NCBI GenBank assembly: GCA_002011425.1
Contig: MTNJ01000039.1
Coordinates: 1-63,236, forward strand
Length of the DNA stretch: 63,236 bases
Direction: 5' to 3'
Origin: Candidatus Acetothermia bacterium JdFR-48
GTDB taxonomy: Bacteria; Bipolaricaulota; Bipolaricaulia; Bipolaricaulales; Bipolaricaulaceae
Shown: positions 1 through 10,386 of the stretch, in pieces
How the letters are laid out: each line of letters begins with the position of its first letter
How positions within the stretch are numbered: the first letter of the stretch is position 1
Notes under the pieces: model-generated
Told to the model about the DNA's origin: nothing
The model's database searches: none
Seen by the model: the letters and a program-made list of their open reading frames with translations, nothing else
Program-made: the position numbers and the translations under genes

Positions 1-1
1 C

Positions 2-727
2 GGGGAGTTCCTGCGGGCCCTCCTCCCGTTGGCGGAGCCCGGGGACCGTCGGGATTGGCTCGCGGAGATCGAGTCCTGGCGGCGCGAGTCGGGATGGGAG
101 ATCCCCCTGCAGGAGGAGGAAAAACTCCTCCCTCAGTACGTGATTCACGAGATCTGGCGCGCCACGGAGGGAAAAGTCCTGATGGTGACCGACGTGGGCC
201 AGAACCAAATGTGGGAGGCCCAGTATTACCTGCACGAGCTTCCCGGGAGTCTCATCACCTCCGGGGGATTGGGGACCATGGGGTTTGCCCTCCCGGCGGC
301 CATCGGGGCCCAGGTGGGCCGGCCCGATACGCAGGTATGGGTCATCGTGGGGGACGGAGGGATTCAGATGACGATCCAGGAGCTCGCCACCGTGGTTCAG
401 GAAGGCCTCCCCCTCAAGATCGCTGTGATCAACAACGGCTTTCTCGGAATGGTGCGCCAGTGGCAGGAGCTCTTCTTCGACCGTAACTATTGTGCCACCT
501 GTCTCCGCAACCCCGACTTCGCCCGAGTGGCCGAGGCCTACGGGATCAGGGGCTTGCGGGTGCGACAGCGGCACGAGGTGCGGGTCGCCATTCAGGAAGC
601 CTTGGAGACGGAAGGCCCGGTCCTTATCGACTTCCATGTGGAGCAGGAAGCGAATGTCTTTCCCATGGTGGCCCCCGGGAGGCCGCTCTCAGAGATGATC
701 CTCCCCGAGCGAAAGGAGGCCAGATGA
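2..727 (+). CDS. ilvB: Acetolactate synthase large subunit, C-terminal part (cut by window edge)
   Basis: This is the catalytic subunit of acetohydroxyacid synthase, which condenses two pyruvates, or pyruvate and 2-oxobutyrate, in the first common step of valine, leucine and isoleucine synthesis. The open frame runs in from the left edge, so the true start lies outside the window; the TTG at 29 is only an internal codon. The ThDP-binding signature is visible as GDGGIQMT followed by VINNGFLGMVRQWQ, as in the family. The last bases overlap ilvN in an ATGA (724-727), which suggests translational coupling. It heads a same-strand run of branched-chain amino acid genes. The family call is secure; only about the last 240 residues are present. 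Confidence 0.95.
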   Translation, partial: GEFLRALLPLAEPGDRRDWLAEIESWRRESGWEIPLQEEEKLLPQYVIHEIWRATEGKVLMVTDVGQNQMWEAQYYLHELPGSLITSGGLGTMGFALPAAIGAQVGRPDTQVWVIVGDGGIQMTIQELATVVQEGLPLKIAVINNGFLGMVRQWQELFFDRNYCATCLRNPDFARVAEAYGIRGLRVRQRHEVRVAIQEALETEGPVLIDFHVEQEANVFPMVAPGRPLSEMILPERKEAR

Positions 728-1233
728 GGCACACCTTGGTAGCGGCTGTGGAGGACAAGCCGGGCGTCCTCAACCGGATGGTGAGCCTCTTCCGTAGGCG
801 CCGTTACAACATCGAGTCCCTGGCGGTAGGGCACTCGGAGACCCCGGGGATCTCCCGTATGACCTTCGTGGTGGAGGGTGATGACCGGGTGATCGAACAA
901 GTCAAGAAACAGCTCGAGAAGCTGGTCAATGTGATCGAGGTGCGGGACGTGACCGGGGAGCCAGCCGTGATCCGGGAGCTGGCCCTCATCCGAGTGCGAG
1001 CCACGGGGGAGCAGCGGGGCGAGGTGGCCCAGTTGGTGGAGCTCTACCGGGCCAGGGTGGTGGACGTGGACCACGACTCCCTCATGGTGGAGGTCACCGG
1101 CACCGAGGAGAAGGTGAACCATCTGATCACACTCCTCGAGCCCTTCGGGATCGAGGAGATCGTGCGCACGGGCCCGGTGGCCATGGTGCGGGGCGCCCGC
1201 CCCAAGGAGTTCCGGATGAACGTGCTCAAGTAG
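724..1233 (+). CDS. ilvN: Acetolactate synthase small (regulatory) subunit
   Basis: This is the regulatory partner of IlvB, stimulating the catalytic subunit and conferring feedback inhibition by valine. The protein is 169 residues, the usual length. It starts with an ACT domain (VEDKPGVLNRMVSLF near residues 8-22, then YNIESLAVG) and ends with the family's C-terminal domain (MVRGARP near the end). The ATG at 724 sits in an ATGA overlap with the ilvB stop, which fixes the start. ilvC follows after 10 nt. Confidence 0.95.
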   Translation: MRHTLVAAVEDKPGVLNRMVSLFRRRRYNIESLAVGHSETPGISRMTFVVEGDDRVIEQVKKQLEKLVNVIEVRDVTGEPAVIRELALIRVRATGEQRGEVAQLVELYRARVVDVDHDSLMVEVTGTEEKVNHLITLLEPFGIEEIVRTGPVAMVRGARPKEFRMNVLK

Positions 1234-1243
1234 GAGGTGAACT

Positions 1244-2245
<1,002 letters not shown>

Positions 2246-2249
2246 AGGC

Positions 2250-3815
2250 GTGTCGGAGCGGGCTTGGCTCTACGACACTACCCTGCGGGACGGAGCTCAG
2301 GGGGAGGGGATTTCCTTCTCCTTGGAGGACAAGCTCCGCATCGCCACGCGTCTGGCGACGTTTGGGGCCCACTACATCGAGGGCGGCTGGCCCGGGGCGA
2401 ACCCGAAGGATACCGAGTTCTTCGCCCGTGCCCGGGGCCTCGACTTAGGAGGTGCCACGCTCGTCGCCTTCGGGAGCACCCGCCGGGCGGGGATCTCCCC
2501 GGAGGAGGACCCGAATTTGGCGGCGCTCGTCTCCGCTGGTACATCGGCGGTGGCTCTGGTGGGGAAGTCCTGGATCTTGCATGTGGACGAAGTCCTCCGC
2601 ACCACGCGCGGGGAGAACCTGCGGATGATCGCCGACTCCGTCGCCCTGATGAAGTCCCATGGCAAGGAGGTTTTCTTCGACGCCGAGCATTTCTTCGACG
2701 GTTACAAGGAGGACCCCGAGTACGCCTTGGAGACCCTGCGGGCCGCGGCCGAGGCCGGGGCGGACTGGCTCGTCCTGTGTGACACCAACGGAGGCGCATT
2801 GCCCCGGGAGATCGTGGCGGCCACCAAGGCGATACGTCGCGAGTTCTCCAAGGTTCGTCTCGGGATCCACGCCCACGACGACGCGGGACTCGCGGTGGCC
2901 AACACCCTGGCCGCGGCCGCGGCCGGGGCTGAGCTTGTGGAGGTCACGGTGAACGGCTACGGGGAACGCTGCGGCAACGCGGACCTCTGCGCCGTCGTCC
3001 CGAACCTCCAGCTCAAGATGGGGATCGCGGTGGTGCCGGAGGAGAGCCTGCGAGAGCTCGCCGTCCTCTCTCACTTCGTGGCCGAGCTCGCCAACATGCC
3101 CCAAGACCCCTATCAGCCTTATGTGGGTCGGAGCGCCTTCGCCCATAAGGGCGGGATCCATGTGGATGCCCTGAGGAAGGTGCCCCGCAGTTACCAACAC
3201 GTCGACCCCGAGCTTGTGGGGAACCGCTCCCGAGTCCTGGTCTCGGAATTGGGTGGAAAGGCAAACGTGGCGGTCAAGGCCGCCGAGCTGGGGGTTTCCC
3301 TCTCCGCCGACGAGGCCCGGCGGGTGGTGCGGGCGGTAAAGGAGCTCGAGAAAAAGGGGTTCCAGTTCGAGGGGGCGGAGGGGTCGTTCGAGCTCTTGGT
3401 GCGCCGCTCCCGCCCGGATTACGCGCCTCCGTTCGAGCTCCTGGACTTCCTCGTGTTGGTGGAGAAAAGGGGGGGCAAGGAGATCCTCGCCGAGGCCACA
3501 GTGAAGGTCCGGGTGGGGGACGAGGTGATGCACACCGCTGCTGAGGGCAACGGTCCCGTGCACGCCCTGGACCGGGCGATCAGGAAGGCCCTCCTCCCGT
3601 TCTACCCCGGGCTCAAGCGGGTCCGGCTCACCGACTACAAGGTGCGGATCCTGAACGAGGGGGCGGGGACCGAAGCCACGGTCAGGGTCCTGATCCTCGC
3701 CTCCGATGGCGAGCGCTCTTGGGCCACTGTGGGAAGCTCTCCCAACATCATCGAGGCCAGCTGGCAGGCGCTGGCCGACAGCCTCGAGTACCCCCTCGTG
3801 CGCCGATGGATCTAG
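2250..3815 (+). CDS. cimA: (R)-citramalate synthase
   Basis: It condenses pyruvate with acetyl-CoA to citramalate, feeding the threonine-independent route to 2-oxobutyrate and isoleucine. The 521-residue protein has the HMGL-like TIM barrel ([13 protein letters not shown] at the N-terminus, [13 protein letters not shown] metal-ligand motif, [12 protein letters not shown]) followed by a LeuA-type regulatory dimer domain. The DGAQGEG variant and the length match the long bacterial CimA subfamily rather than LeuA, whose own copy follows. The start is GTG at 2250, 5 nt after ilvC. The isopropylmalate isomerase and dehydrogenase downstream could also process the citramalate series. An alpha-isopropylmalate synthase paralogue is the alternative reading. 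Confidence 0.88.
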   Translation: MSERAWLYDTTLRDGAQGEGISFSLEDKLRIATRLATFGAHYIEGGWPGANPKDTEFFARARGLDLGGATLVAFGSTRRAGISPEEDPNLAALVSAGTSAVALVGKSWILHVDEVLRTTRGENLRMIADSVALMKSHGKEVFFDAEHFFDGYKEDPEYALETLRAAAEAGADWLVLCDTNGGALPREIVAATKAIRREFSKVRLGIHAHDDAGLAVANTLAAAAAGAELVEVTVNGYGERCGNADLCAVVPNLQLKMGIAVVPEESLRELAVLSHFVAELANMPQDPYQPYVGRSAFAHKGGIHVDALRKVPRSYQHVDPELVGNRSRVLVSELGGKANVAVKAAELGVSLSADEARRVVRAVKELEKKGFQFEGAEGSFELLVRRSRPDYAPPFELLDFLVLVEKRGGKEILAEATVKVRVGDEVMHTAAEGNGPVHALDRAIRKALLPFYPGLKRVRLTDYKVRILNEGAGTEATVRVLILASDGERSWATVGSSPNIIEASWQALADSLEYPLVRRWI

Positions 3816-5383
3816 AAGGAGGTGGTCTAGGTGGGACTTCGGTCACAGGAAAGGTGCTGATCTTCGACACGACCCTCCGGGACGGGGAACAGACCCCGGG
3901 CGTCTCGTTCACCCCCGAAGAGAAGTTACAGATCGCGCGACAGCTCGCGCGGTTGAGGGTGGACGTCATTGAGGCCGGGTTCCCGGCGGCCTCCCCCGGG
4001 GACCTGGAGGCGGTGCGGCGGATCGCTTTGGAGGTGGGGGGGACCACGGTCTGTGCCCTGGCCCGGGCGAGGGAAGAGGACATCCGCGCCGCGTGGGAAG
4101 CGATCCGCTACGCGGAGAAGCCCAGGATCCATGTGTTCATCGCCACCTCCGACATACACCTCCGCTACAAGCTCCGGCTCTCCCGGGAGGAGGTCCTCGA
4201 GAGGGCCCGGGAGATGGTGGCCTACGCGAAGTCGCTCTGCCCTGACGTCGAGTTCTCCCCCGAGGACGCCGCCCGCACCGACCCTGCGTTCCTCCACGAG
4301 GTCCTGGAAGCCGTGATCGACGCCGGAGTTACCACTATCAACATCCCCGACACCGTGGGCTACGCGATCCCGAGCGAGTTCGCCGAGCTCATTCGGGGGA
4401 TCGTGGAGCGAGTCCCCGGGATCGACCGGACGGTTATCTCGGTCCACTGTCACGACGACCTTGGGCTCGCGGTGGCGAACTCCCTCGCGGCGGTGGCCGC
4501 GGGGGCACGACAGGTGGAGTGCACCGTGAACGGCCTGGGGGAGCGGGCGGGGAACGCGGCACTTGAAGAGGTGGTCATGGCCCTCACGGTTAGGAAGGAC
4601 CTCTTCGGAATTGAGATCGGGATCGAGACCTCTCAGATCGCCCGCACGAGCCGCATGGTGAGTACCATCTCCGGGGTCGCCATCCCGCCGAACAAAGCCA
4701 TCGTGGGGGCCAATGCCTTCGCCCACGAGTCGGGGGTCCACCAGGATGGGGTCCTTAAGGAACGCACCACTTACGAGATCATCGACCCCCGTGCGGTGGG
4801 CCTTACCCATAGCGAGTTGGTGCTCGGAAAGCTTTCCGGCCGCCACGCCCTCCGGGAGAGGCTCCAAAAGCTCGGATACGAGCTTTCGGACGAGGAGCTC
4901 GACCGGGTGTTCGCGCGGTTCAAGGAACTCGCCGACGTGAAGGAGGTGAGCGAGGCGGACCTTGAGGCCATCGTCGCCGACGAGTTGTACCGGCCCCCAG
5001 AAGTCTATCGCCTGGAGCAGGTCCAGGTAGTGTGTGGGGACAAGGGTATCCCCACGGCCACGGTGGCCTTGCGGGCCCCGGACGGGCGGATCCTCGTCGA
5101 TTCCAATCATGGGACCGGCCCGGTGGACGCGGTGTACCGGGCCATCAATCGGATCGTGGGAGAGGAACCCCGGCTCATCGCGTTCTCCATCAAGGCGATC
5201 ACCGGGGGCCTGGACGCCATCGGCGAGGTCTCCATCACGGTAGAGTCACCGGATCTCAAGGGCAAAAGCGGGAAGACCCGAATCTTCAGTGGCCAGGGGG
5301 CATCCACCGACATCGTGGTGGCGAGCGCCAAGGCGTATATGAACGCCCTGAACAAGCTCCTCGCGGCGAAGGGAGGCGGATGA
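3806..5383 (+). CDS. leuA: 2-isopropylmalate synthase (start uncertain)
   Basis: It makes 2-isopropylmalate from 2-oxoisovalerate and acetyl-CoA, the committed step of leucine synthesis. The HMGL-like barrel is clear ([40 protein letters not shown]), followed by the C-terminal allosteric LeuA domain ([18 protein letters not shown] near the end). The start is not obvious. ATG 3806 overlaps the cimA stop by 10 nt and gives 525 residues; GTG 3854 would begin right at the conserved core. The good Shine-Dalgarno at 3816-3824 points to a GTG at 3831 that is out of frame and soon stops. The family assignment is secure. Confidence 0.9.
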   Translation: MDLEGGGLGGTSVTGKVLIFDTTLRDGEQTPGVSFTPEEKLQIARQLARLRVDVIEAGFPAASPGDLEAVRRIALEVGGTTVCALARAREEDIRAAWEAIRYAEKPRIHVFIATSDIHLRYKLRLSREEVLERAREMVAYAKSLCPDVEFSPEDAARTDPAFLHEVLEAVIDAGVTTINIPDTVGYAIPSEFAELIRGIVERVPGIDRTVISVHCHDDLGLAVANSLAAVAAGARQVECTVNGLGERAGNAALEEVVMALTVRKDLFGIEIGIETSQIARTSRMVSTISGVAIPPNKAIVGANAFAHESGVHQDGVLKERTTYEIIDPRAVGLTHSELVLGKLSGRHALRERLQKLGYELSDEELDRVFARFKELADVKEVSEADLEAIVADELYRPPEVYRLEQVQVVCGDKGIPTATVALRAPDGRILVDSNHGTGPVDAVYRAINRIVGEEPRLIAFSIKAITGGLDAIGEVSITVESPDLKGKSGKTRIFSGQGASTDIVVASAKAYMNALNKLLAAKGGG

Positions 5384-6443
5384 TGCCCCATAACCCGTCA
5401 CTTGTCACCCATAACGGGGGTGTGAGGATCTGCGTCATCGAGGGCGACGGGATCGGCCACGAGGTGGTGCCGACGGCCGTGGAGGCGCTGCGGGCCGTGG
5501 CCCCGGACCTGGAGTTTATCCCCGCTGAGGCGGGGCTCGAGTGCTTCGAGCGCCGGGGGGTTGCGATCCCCGAAGAGACGTGGACTGCCATCGATGGCGC
5601 GGACGGGATTCTCTTCGGGGCGATCTCCGCCCCCTCTGACGATATCCCCGGGGGTACGAGCCGGTGATCCTTACCTTGAGGCAGCGCCTGGGACTGTACG
5701 CGAATCTGCGGCCCACTCTCTCCCCGCCCCTCCCCGGGCTCCGCCCGGAGGTGGACCTCGTCATCGTCCGGGAAAACACCGAGGGCCTCTACGTCCGCAC
5801 CGAATGGGGCGACGAGGCGGCGGCGGTTGCCCTCCGGGTGATCACCCGTAGGGCCTCGGAACGGATCGCCAAAGTGGCGTTCGAGCTCGCCCGAAAACGG
5901 CGCCGAAAGGTCACCGTGGTTCATAAGGCGAACGTGATGAAGAGGACCTGTGGCCTCTTCCGCACTGTTGCCCTCGAGGTGGGAGAAGAGTACCCCGACG
6001 TGGAGGTCGAGGAAATGCTGGTGGATGCCATGGCGATGTGGCTCGCCAAGGAGCCGGAGCGCTTCGACGTCGTCCTCACACCCAACCTCTTCGGGGACAT
6101 CCTCTCGGATGAGGCGAGCGTGTGGGGAGGGGGACTGGGGATGGCACCCTCCCTGAACGTGGGGGAGGGGCCGCCCCTGGCGGAGCCGGTGCACGGCTCA
6201 GCCCCGGACATCGCCGGAAGGGGGATTGCGAATCCCACCGCGGCCCTCCTCTCGGCGGCGATGCTCCTCGAAGTGGGCCTCGGGCGAGCGGGAGAGGCGC
6301 GCCGCCTCCGGGAGGCGGTCTGGAAAGTCCTCGCGGCCGGCTACCACACCCCGGACCTCCCCGGGGAGGAGGGGAAGATGGTAGATACGGCACGGTTTGG
6401 AGAGCTCGTGCGCATGTGTCTCGAGGGAGAGAGATGGGGATGA
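5380..6443 (+). CDS. leuB: 3-isopropylmalate dehydrogenase, frameshifted
   Basis: It oxidatively decarboxylates 3-isopropylmalate with NAD. The first frame (from ATG 5380) encodes a short repeat-derived leader, then [20 protein letters not shown] and ends at a TGA at 5665-5667. The remainder continues in another frame: a readable overlap [21 protein letters not shown], then the catalytic stretches [27 protein letters not shown] and [15 protein letters not shown] up to 6443. The frames join at a run of four C and five G near 5648-5656; one extra G would restore a continuous protein of about 354 residues. This is either a sequence error in a homopolymer or a real lesion or recoding site. The related isocitrate or homoisocitrate dehydrogenases are excluded mainly by the leuACD context. 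Confidence 0.82.
5387..5414 (+). repeat. 7-bp tandem repeat array at the 5' end of leuB (4 units)
   Basis: Four consecutive heptamers read CCCATAA, CCCGTCA, CTTGTCA and CCCATAA. They lie just after the leuB start codon and encode residues of an N-terminal extension (HNPSLVTHN) that the dehydrogenase family does not need. The same heptamer family recurs at 41870, 56315, 56405 and 56634. Confidence 0.7.
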
Positions 6444-7702
6444 CGTTGGTCGAAGCCATCATCGCCCGCCACGCCGGGAGGACGGTGGCAGCGGGGGAGT
6501 TCGTGGAGGTCCCGGTGGACTTCGTCCTCGCCAACGACATCACTGCGCCCCTCGCGATCCGGGCTTTCCGGGAGCTGGGGGTGGAGCGGGTGTTCGACCC
6601 CGAAAGGGTGGCCCTGGTCCCCGACCATTTCACCCCCAACAAGGACGTGAGGAGCGCCGAGCAGTGCCGGGTCACCCGGGAGTTCGCCCGCGAACAGGGC
6701 ATCCATTACTTCGAGGTCGGCCACGGAGGGATCGAACACGTCCTCCTTCCCGAGCGGGGCCTGGTCCTCCCCGGGGAGATCGTCGTGGGCGGCGATTCTC
6801 ACACTTGTACCTATGGGGCCCTGGGGGCTTTTGCCACCGGGATGGGCTCCACCGACGTCGGCTACTCCATGGCCACTGGGAAGACCTGGGTCCGGGTGCC
6901 AAAAACGATCCGGGTGGAGCTCCGGGGACTCCTTAGCCGATGGGTCATGGGGAAAGACGTGGTCCTCCACCTGATCGAGAAGGTGGGGACAAGCGGGGCC
7001 AACTGGTGTGCGTTCGAGTTCGGGGGGGAGATCGGATCCCTTCCTCTGGATGACCGGTTTACCGTCGCCAACATGGCGGTGGAGGCCGGGGCCACCGCGG
7101 GACTCTTTCCTCCGGACGAGGAGGTCCTCGCGTATCTCGAGGACCGAGCGGCCCGGCCGTTCACTCCCCTCTACCCCGATCCCGACGCCTCTTACGCCGA
7201 GGTCATCGAGGTCGACCTCGGCAATCTGCGTCCATTGGTGGCGCGGCCTCACTCTCCCGCGAACGTGGTCCCCGTGGACGAGCTCGATGAGGTTCCCATC
7301 GACCAGGTAGTCATCGGAAGCTGCACCAACGGACGGTGGCGGGACCTCCTAATGGCGGCGGAGGTCTTGCGCGGTAGGAGGGTGCATCCGGAGGTCCGCT
7401 GCGTCGTGATCCCCGGGACCCAGGGGCTGCACCTCCGGGCGGTGCGGGAAGGGCTCGCCGAGGTCTTCCTGACGGCGGGGGCGGTCCTCAGTCCCCCAAC
7501 GTGTGGGCCGTGTCTCGGGGGCCATATGGGGGTGTTGGCGGCCGGTGAGAGCTGTGTCTCCACCACCAACCGTAACTTCCGTGGACGGATGGGACATCCC
7601 GAAAGCAAGGTGTACCTAGCCAATCCGGCCGTGGCCGCGGCGAGCGCGGTCCTCGGACGGATCGCCTCGCCGGAGGAACTCTTCGGGGAGGGTCGAGGAT
7701 GA
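6434..7702 (+). CDS. leuC: 3-isopropylmalate dehydratase large subunit
   Basis: This is the [4Fe-4S] aconitase-family subunit that isomerises 2- to 3-isopropylmalate together with LeuD, and probably citramalate as well. Family motifs are present: [37 protein letters not shown] with a cluster Cys, and the CGPCLG pair of cluster cysteines. The length (422 residues) matches the shorter archaeal/thermophile LeuC type. The start is ATG 6434 (MGMTLVEAI), overlapping leuB by 10 nt; ATG 6440, in an ATGA overlap, is equally possible. The stop overlaps leuD by 4 nt. Confidence 0.94.
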   Translation: MGMTLVEAIIARHAGRTVAAGEFVEVPVDFVLANDITAPLAIRAFRELGVERVFDPERVALVPDHFTPNKDVRSAEQCRVTREFAREQGIHYFEVGHGGIEHVLLPERGLVLPGEIVVGGDSHTCTYGALGAFATGMGSTDVGYSMATGKTWVRVPKTIRVELRGLLSRWVMGKDVVLHLIEKVGTSGANWCAFEFGGEIGSLPLDDRFTVANMAVEAGATAGLFPPDEEVLAYLEDRAARPFTPLYPDPDASYAEVIEVDLGNLRPLVARPHSPANVVPVDELDEVPIDQVVIGSCTNGRWRDLLMAAEVLRGRRVHPEVRCVVIPGTQGLHLRAVREGLAEVFLTAGAVLSPPTCGPCLGGHMGVLAAGESCVSTTNRNFRGRMGHPESKVYLANPAVAAASAVLGRIASPEELFGEGRG

Positions 7703-8196
7703 CCTACGAGGGGAGAACGTTGGTCGTGGGGGACGACGTCGACACCGACGCCATCATCCCCGCCCAGTACTTGGTCACCACCGACCCGACGGAGCTCGGA
7801 CGGCACTGCCTGCAGGGACTAGACCCGGCCCTTCCAGGGAAGATCCAGACCGGAGCGATATTGGTTGCCGGGAGGAACTTCGGCTGTGGCTCCTCGCGGG
7901 AGCACGCTGTCCTGGCCCTCAAGGGCGCTGGGATTAGGTGTGTGGTGGCGAGAAGCTTCGCCCGGATCTTCTTCCGGAACGCGATAAACCTCGGGTTCCC
8001 GGTGATCGAGTGTCCGGGACTGGAGGGGATCGAAGAGGGGCACCTCGTCTCGGTGGACCTCGGGGCGGGGGTAATACGGGACATCAGCACCCAGAGGGAA
8101 TACCGCATGGCACGGTTGCCCCACTTCATCCTGGAGATCCTCACAGCCGGTGGACTCGTGCCCTGGGCCAAGGAAAAGGAGGCGCGATGGCGTTGA
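7699..8196 (+). CDS. leuD: 3-isopropylmalate dehydratase small subunit
   Basis: This is the swivel-domain partner of LeuC. It is 165 residues with the family signatures DDVDTDAIIPAQYL near the start, GRNFGCGSSREHA in the middle and SFARIFFRNAINLG. The length fits the short LeuD type that pairs with the LeuC form upstream. The ATG at 7699 forms an ATGA overlap with leuC. Its end overlaps the ilvE start by 10 nt. Confidence 0.95.
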   Translation: MTYEGRTLVVGDDVDTDAIIPAQYLVTTDPTELGRHCLQGLDPALPGKIQTGAILVAGRNFGCGSSREHAVLALKGAGIRCVVARSFARIFFRNAINLGFPVIECPGLEGIEEGHLVSVDLGAGVIRDISTQREYRMARLPHFILEILTAGGLVPWAKEKEARWR

Positions 8197-9113
8197 AGAA
8201 TGGAAAGTGGGTTTGGTTCAACGGGGAGTTCGTCCATTGGGACGATGCCAAGGTGCACGCGGGCGCCCATGCGTTGCATTACGGCTCGAGCATCTTTGAG
8301 GGGATCCGGTCCTACGAGACGAAAGACGGGACCGCGATCTTCTGCCTCGATCAACACCTCGACCGGCTCTACGGTTCCTGCAAGATCTATCGCATGGAGA
8401 TGCCATTCCCCAAGGAGGAACTTCGACGCGCGATCGTGGAGCTCGTAGCGAGGAATGGCCACCGCACGTGTTACATTCGCCCCCTGGTCTTCCGTGGCTT
8501 GGGGAGCTTCAGCCTCGATCCCCGGCGCGATTGTCCCGTGGAGGTGGCAGTCCTGACCATCGAGTGGGGTACTTATCTCGGGGCGAAGGCACTGGAGGAA
8601 GGGGTGGACGTCTGTGTCTCCACTTGGTTCCGGATGGCCCCGAACACCTACCCCGCCCTGGCCAAGGCCGGCGGTCATTACACCAACTCCCAACTCATCG
8701 CTATGGAGGCCAGGGATCGCGGGTTCGTGGAGGGGATCGCCCTGGATGTCTTCGGGTACGTCAGCGAGGGGAGCGGCGAGAATCTCTTCATTGTCCAGAA
8801 CGGGGTCCTCTATACCCCTCCTCTTTCAGCGTCCATCCTGGGAGGGGTGACCCGCAGGTGCGTAATGACACTGGCGGGGGACCTAGGGATCCCGATGCGG
8901 GAAGAGCCCATCTCCCGGGAGCGCCTCTACCTCGCGGACGAGGCGTTCTTCACGGGGACGGCGGCGGAGATCACCCCTATCCGCTCGGTGGACGGGATCC
9001 CGGTGGGCGAGGGGAAGAGGGGGCCGGTCACCGCCAAACTCCAGGAGGAGTTCTTCGGGATCGTGCGCGGGCAGATCCCCGACCGTCACGGTTGGCTCAC
9101 CCCGGTGCGCTAA
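8187..9113 (+). CDS. ilvE: Branched-chain amino acid aminotransferase
   Basis: This PLP class IV aminotransferase performs the last step of valine, leucine and isoleucine synthesis, with glutamate as amino donor. It is 308 residues, as usual. Motifs are HYGSSIFEGIRSYE near residue 31, the region NTYPALAKAGGHYTNSQL with the PLP lysine in AKAGG, EGSGENLF, and FFTGTAAEITPI near the C-terminus. The start is ATG 8187, preceded by aggaaaaggagg. It is the last gene of the operon: the convergent pus10 gene overlaps its stop by 4 nt, with no obvious terminator in between. Confidence 0.94.
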   Translation: MALKNGKWVWFNGEFVHWDDAKVHAGAHALHYGSSIFEGIRSYETKDGTAIFCLDQHLDRLYGSCKIYRMEMPFPKEELRRAIVELVARNGHRTCYIRPLVFRGLGSFSLDPRRDCPVEVAVLTIEWGTYLGAKALEEGVDVCVSTWFRMAPNTYPALAKAGGHYTNSQLIAMEARDRGFVEGIALDVFGYVSEGSGENLFIVQNGVLYTPPLSASILGGVTRRCVMTLAGDLGIPMREEPISRERLYLADEAFFTGTAAEITPIRSVDGIPVGEGKRGPVTAKLQEEFFGIVRGQIPDRHGWLTPVR

Positions 9114-10360
9114 AGATCGTCCAGGACTTCGAGGACGTCGAGTTCGGTGACCCTGGCCTCTACTCCGAGAAGCTCCGAGAGGTTCGGATGTGTGCCACCA
9201 TCGTCGCCGGAGATGAGTTCCTTCACGTAGAGGCCGCCGTCGCAGAGGATCTCCACCTCGGCTTCGGTGGGTGAGCGGAGCTCCCCCGAAATTTCGTGGA
9301 CACACCGCTTTCGGACCAGATCTGCCCGGCGATGGCGAACCCGGGTCGGAGTGCGCTGCCGGATTTCCCCCGTTAACCCCTCGAGCGCCTGTCGGAAGGT
9401 GGCTTCGTCCACCGGGGCGGCGAAGGAGACCAAGGCACGATAGCGCTTCCGCGCCCGGAGGTCCTTCACCCGGCGCACGAAGTCCGGCGACGCGGGTCGG
9501 AGGTCCAGGACCTCCACCCTCCCCGCGGCCTCGCGGCTGATGCGAGCGGCGATCTCCTCTAGGTCAACGGCCCGGCGGCGGGGATGCTCCACCTCGACCA
9601 CGAACGGGCGCCCCCGGCCCAACATCCGCGCGTCCACGTCCTCCCGCCCCGCCCCGTGGAGGTGCCCCCCTTCCCCCTCACAGGCCTCGAGGAACGCGGG
9701 GAGGATCAGTTCCTCCACAGAGGTGGGGTAAACCTTTCCCGTGTAGTTGCAGCGCTCACATCCTCTCCCACGGCAGTGACGACAGGGCCAGTGGGTCTGG
9801 GGGATCCCCCGCACGAGCTTCCGGTAACGCCCGTAGAAGTAGGCCGGGGCAATGTAGACCTCTATCCCCCCCTTCCAGAGGTCCACGGTGAACCGGATGT
9901 GGGGGTGGCGGAAATCGACCTGGGCCTCCGTTCCCTCGGCGGCCAGGAGCCGCTCGAACGCCCGCCCGAGGGCGCGGTTGATATCCCGCTGCAGGGGCTC
10001 TGCCCACGGGGAAGGAAATCTTTTCTTCAGGAACTCCTCCACCGCCTCGTGGTATGGGGAGAGGTGTACCCCGAAGAGGAAGGTCTCGAACTCGTATCCG
10101 TGCACGAGCTCGAGGGCCCTCCGCGCGTATTCCCCCGCCCGGGAGAAGATCCCGTCGCAGACCCAGCAACGGTCGGGCTCAGTGATCATGATGTCCTTCT
10201 CCATCGCCCACAGCACACGGATCGCCCGGCCGCGTTCGGCGTTGGTGAAGCCCGTCCCCAGCTTCGCATATCGCCGCCCGAGGCACGTGTCACAGATCGG
10301 CCCCACGGAGAGCAGCTCGAAACCCAGCTTGAGGAAATCCATCGGCGAGAGTTTACCCAT
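9110..10360 (-). CDS. pus10: Pus10-type tRNA pseudouridine synthase
   Basis: Pus10 converts U54 and/or U55 of the tRNA T-loop to pseudouridine in archaea and many eukaryotes; bacteria normally use TruB for position 55. The protein (416 residues from ATG 10360) has the Pus10 layout. An N-terminal zinc-binding region shows CDTCLGRRYAKLG (Cys23, Cys26) and CWVC (Cys65, Cys68). A second cysteine cluster, WPCRHCRGRGCERCNYTGK (Cys193-Cys204), precedes the catalytic motif GREDVDARMLGRGRPF, whose Asp241 corresponds to the catalytic Asp of the superfamily. The frame remains open upstream to 10411, overlapping plsC, so the start is uncertain. It is the last gene of the hutI-ispE-cmk-plsC run. Confidence 0.88.
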   Translation of the reverse strand: MGKLSPMDFLKLGFELLSVGPICDTCLGRRYAKLGTGFTNAERGRAIRVLWAMEKDIMITEPDRCWVCDGIFSRAGEYARRALELVHGYEFETFLFGVHLSPYHEAVEEFLKKRFPSPWAEPLQRDINRALGRAFERLLAAEGTEAQVDFRHPHIRFTVDLWKGGIEVYIAPAYFYGRYRKLVRGIPQTHWPCRHCRGRGCERCNYTGKVYPTSVEELILPAFLEACEGEGGHLHGAGREDVDARMLGRGRPFVVEVEHPRRRAVDLEEIAARISREAAGRVEVLDLRPASPDFVRRVKDLRARKRYRALVSFAAPVDEATFRQALEGLTGEIRQRTPTRVRHRRADLVRKRCVHEISGELRSPTEAEVEILCDGGLYVKELISGDDGGTHPNLSELLGVEARVTELDVLEVLDDL

Positions 10361-10386
10361 TGCGGTCGGTGCGTTCCTGTGGCGAC

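Noticed and set aside
3926..5110. A 394-codon minus-strand open frame
   Set aside because: It lies opposite leuA and arises from G+C-rich codon bias; no motif or ribosome binding site supports it.
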